Source: Caprella mutica (Eukaryota; Arthropoda; Malacostraca; Amphipoda; Caprellidae). From it: a DNA stretch of 64,000 bases. Made by a program: the position numbers and the translations under genes. The DNA lies in assembly GCA_947561585.1 (NCBI GenBank), contig CANNZV010000505.1, positions 62,001 through 126,000 on the forward strand, given 5' to 3'. The notes below the pieces were generated by a model. The model ran no database searches. It saw only the letters and a list, made by a program, of their open reading frames with translations, and had not been told where the DNA came from. The stretch's first letter is position 1. Every line of letters starts with the position of its first letter. Below are positions 60,870 to 64,000 of this stretch, piece by piece.

Positions 60870-63390
60870 AAATAAACATTATAAGTATTTGTTTATTAAT
60901 AAAAAAATCCGTTCTCAATAATACTATATGTATATTTCACATACTGTATTAAATTACATCTAGAATAAATAAATCAGAGTTGAATTGAATAATCTATTTT
61001 AACCTATTAAAACAATAATGTAAAAAGAAGTTAGATATTAAAATAACTTCAAAACAACCATACGATGACAGTATGCATGAAAATATATTAGATAAGCTTC
61101 AATTAACTGGAAAATACAAATAAATAGACTTTATATGCATATTATGCGGGTAAAGAGCCTAAATTTATGATAAAATAATGACTGCGATGGATCATCTACA
61201 GATTCTGGCCCAGTGACCCAGTGAATCATAACTAACTTACGGAAACCTATCCCTAAGGCGAGTAAAAATATAAGAGACAGCTGCAAACCTTACTACAAAG
61301 AATAGGCACAGCATACCGAGCCTTATGTTGATGTGACGTAATCAAGGCAACACACTACCTATATATAATTTGAAAATTAGGGCCTTAATACAGTAGCACT
61401 CCTGAGTCATAAAGTACTCAAGCAATGAAAGATATTAAAGGTCCCCTCCGGGCATTTTTTTTATTGCTTTAATCAATAAAGCTAATGTTTCTTATCATTT
61501 TGCTGTAAACCTCATGGAATTTGATAGCATTTTTTTAATTTTATATGCTTTTAAATATTTTTATAATTAAAAATCTACAATACCTACTTCACTTCCGACT
61601 TGTTGATTTTCAGTCTGAAGAAAAAGAATGTACACACTTTGTTTTGATTGTCGAGTATGTATTAGGTATAATAAATCTATTTGATATTCGTGTAAAGGTA
61701 TAAATTATAGAAACGCTTAAATACTTCAAGAAACAATTAATATCTTGAACGAAGGCCAAAATCGCATTTTTTTATAAAATTCAAATTTGAAACCAAAACA
61801 AAGATCGAGTGTACAATCTTTTTCTTACGCTTCATATTAGTGCTTCGGATAATTGTTGCACACTTTGTGTTAAAAACTTTAAAAACAAATAATAAAACAT
61901 ACACTGAACCGAATTGTATGCGGTTTGCAGAATAATGATTTTAGACCTTAGTTCTATGATATTATGTAATAAACTCATTTTTTTTCCCGGAGCCTGGAGA
62001 GGACCTTTAAGTTATTAAGTTTAAATTATAGAAAATGATATACGTCAAGAATTGGTCCCTTAAATGACCATAGTTTTCTAAGATTTATTATCTAGTGCAC
62101 CTGAGATATGAAGTGGCTCTGAATTATAAAGGAACCAGTATTTCATAACTCAGGGGCTTAACAGTTTTGTATAAGATCTATTTCAGTTTTACTGATAATA
62201 AATTAACAATTAACTGATAGAAATTAACATTCTGAACAATTTAGAAATCTCAATTACTTATTTTTCTTTAAGGAAAGAACTATTTTTTACAATAAGTTAG
62301 GTAGTTTTAATAATCACATCTCAATTAAAGATTACATTGTTACCTCTTATATAAAGATTATATTCTTACTTGTTTTTAATGGAAATATAGTTTCACTTTG
62401 AACAAAAATATATATTATCAACATGCAACTCTGTGTTCTTCAGTGGTGTTTTTTCACATTAAAAAATAGTTAATTTCATATAAGAAATCTTGAGATGACG
62501 AGTGAAAGCTATGGCAAAATGCCGCATTTAGAAATTTATATCATAAATAATTCATGAAACAAAATCATAGAGAAATTGAGAGTGAGAAATGAATTAATAA
62601 ACAATCCCTTTTTATACATTGTCTATATATAATATAGCTAATTATGATGGTTAATTAAATATTAGATGATTCCCAATTGATTTTTTATGACCTTACTAAA
62701 ACTTTATGAGTTAAAAAGATTTAAATTTTTAAGTTATTGAATGATGATGACGTTTAATTCACAGTCGGAATATTATAAATTTATAATCACCATGATTAGA
62801 AGATTATCCATTAACATATTCTACGACGAAAAATCTAATCGTAATTTATGATAAATTACTAAATTAAAAAAACTTAAACACTGAAATAGTCTGAAATTAA
62901 TAAATCTTACAACAAAATACGAACAATATTTACAGAAACAGATTAGCAATTTGACAATTCGAACGGACGAATATCGTAAATCAAAACGTATGTTACATTG
63001 TACAGACATTATATAAAGAGTTCAGAAGAGGAACATGAAGAGGAAACAAAGTTCAAAAGGTAACGGTCCCTCCTTCCTATTGTTTCTGTTGAGAGATGAA
63101 AAAAGGTTAAGCGCTTTTTAGAAGCATTCAAAAGGAATAATAATAATATAGGTTTCAGATAGAATAATGATACATAGTTTATTGATGAGAAGAATATGTT
63201 TAAAATATATATGATACCTACCTAAACATATCAAATATAGAATTAAACACTATTTATACAGTTGGTAAAGTTCAAACCCAAAGAGCGACCATAGCAAGAG
63301 GTTGTATAGTAATAAAAATGCAAAAAAAAAAATCAAATGTTTCTTTGAACTTCAAGTCACCATTTTGAATCGATGGTTTATAATTATTTT
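60870..63390 (+). other. probable intron or intergenic AT-rich stretch
   Basis: Nothing coding is evident. If the exon at 60624 is real, this is its first intron. Isolated AATAAA words occur as expected from composition. Confidence 0.4.
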
Positions 63391-64000
63391 GACATCATCA
63401 CTGCTGAGCCAATGGGAGGTGATAGCTGCATGGAGAATGGGGGTCAATGGAGGGTTTATATTATGACATCATCACTGCTGAGCCAATGGGAGGTGATAGC
63501 TGCATGGAGAATGGGGGTCAATGGAGGGTTTATATTTTGACATCATCACTGCTGAGCCAATGGGAGGTGATAGCTGCATGGAGAATGGGGGTCAATGGAG
63601 GGTTTATATTATGACATCATCACTGCTGAGCCAATGGGAGGTGATAGCTGCATGGAGAATGGGGGTCAATGGAGGGTTTATATTTTGACATCATCACTGC
63701 TGAGCCAATGGGAGGTGATAGCTGCATGGGGAATGGGGGTCAATGGAGGGTTTATATTATGACATCATCACTGCTGAGTCAATGAGAGGTGATAGCTGCA
63801 TGTAGAATGGGAGTCAATGGAAGGTTTATTTTATGACATCATCACTGCTGAGCCAATGGGAGGTGATAGCTGCATGGAGAATGGGAGTCAATGGAGGGTT
63901 TATATTATGACATCATCACTGCTGAGCCAATGGGAGGTGATAGCTGCATGGAGAATGGGAGTCAATGGAGGGTTTATATTATGACATCATCACTGCTGAG
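63391..64000. repeat. 74-bp satellite, at least 8 copies, continues past the window
   Basis: Units start GACATCATCACTGCTGAGCC and continue AATGGGAGGTGATAGCTGCA, then ATGGGGGTCAATGGAGGG. The first units alternate between ATATTATG and ATATTTTG at the junction, giving a 148-bp higher-order period. Each unit holds CCAAT and TGACATCA motifs. An exact 33-bp piece occurs inverted at 2421-2453. Confidence 0.95.

Overview
The window reads as nuclear DNA of an insect, most probably a hemipteran. It is AT-rich with short spliced exons, GT-AG introns full of transposon debris, canonical insect-type nucleobindin and spartin orthologues, and many mariner, piggyBac and non-LTR remnants. There are no bacterial-style operons. 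The species is an inference.

Layout. From 1 to about 29 kb I find no convincing gene. This part holds dispersed repeats, a decayed mariner copy (4.2-5.2 kb), two TA-flanked MITE families, a piggyBac-like MITE, long foldback elements and a run of minisatellites with units of 20-35 bp. From 29.77 to 48.69 kb on the minus strand lies a 12-exon spartin gene (MIT domain at the N-terminus, senescence/lipid-droplet domain at the C-terminus, 585 codons) that I assembled exon by exon with every splice phase matching. Its last intron (9 kb) is almost entirely one full-length I-like LINE with perfect 12-bp target duplications. That LINE was itself hit by an internally deleted sister LINE (its own 12-bp duplication) and by a 1.6-kb solo LTR (4-bp duplication). 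Another spartin intron is almost filled by a 1.2-kb mariner-like element.

From 51.03 to 55.61 kb on the plus strand, head-to-head with spartin, is a 5-exon nucleobindin gene (597 aa: signal peptide, two intact EF-hands, a Q/P-rich tail built on a 14-residue repeat). At 60.62 kb a first coding exon of a secreted protein starts on the plus strand; the rest lies beyond the window or was not recognised. The window ends inside a 74-bp satellite.

The two main genes are neighbours and not an obvious pathway: spartin acts on endosomes and lipid droplets, nucleobindin is a Golgi/secretory calcium-binding protein. The strongest unexplained signal is a marked enrichment of the self-complementary hexamer TAGCTA across about 27.3-55.1 kb. 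It coincides with the spartin-nucleobindin pair and falls to background outside it. I see no new multi-gene system here.
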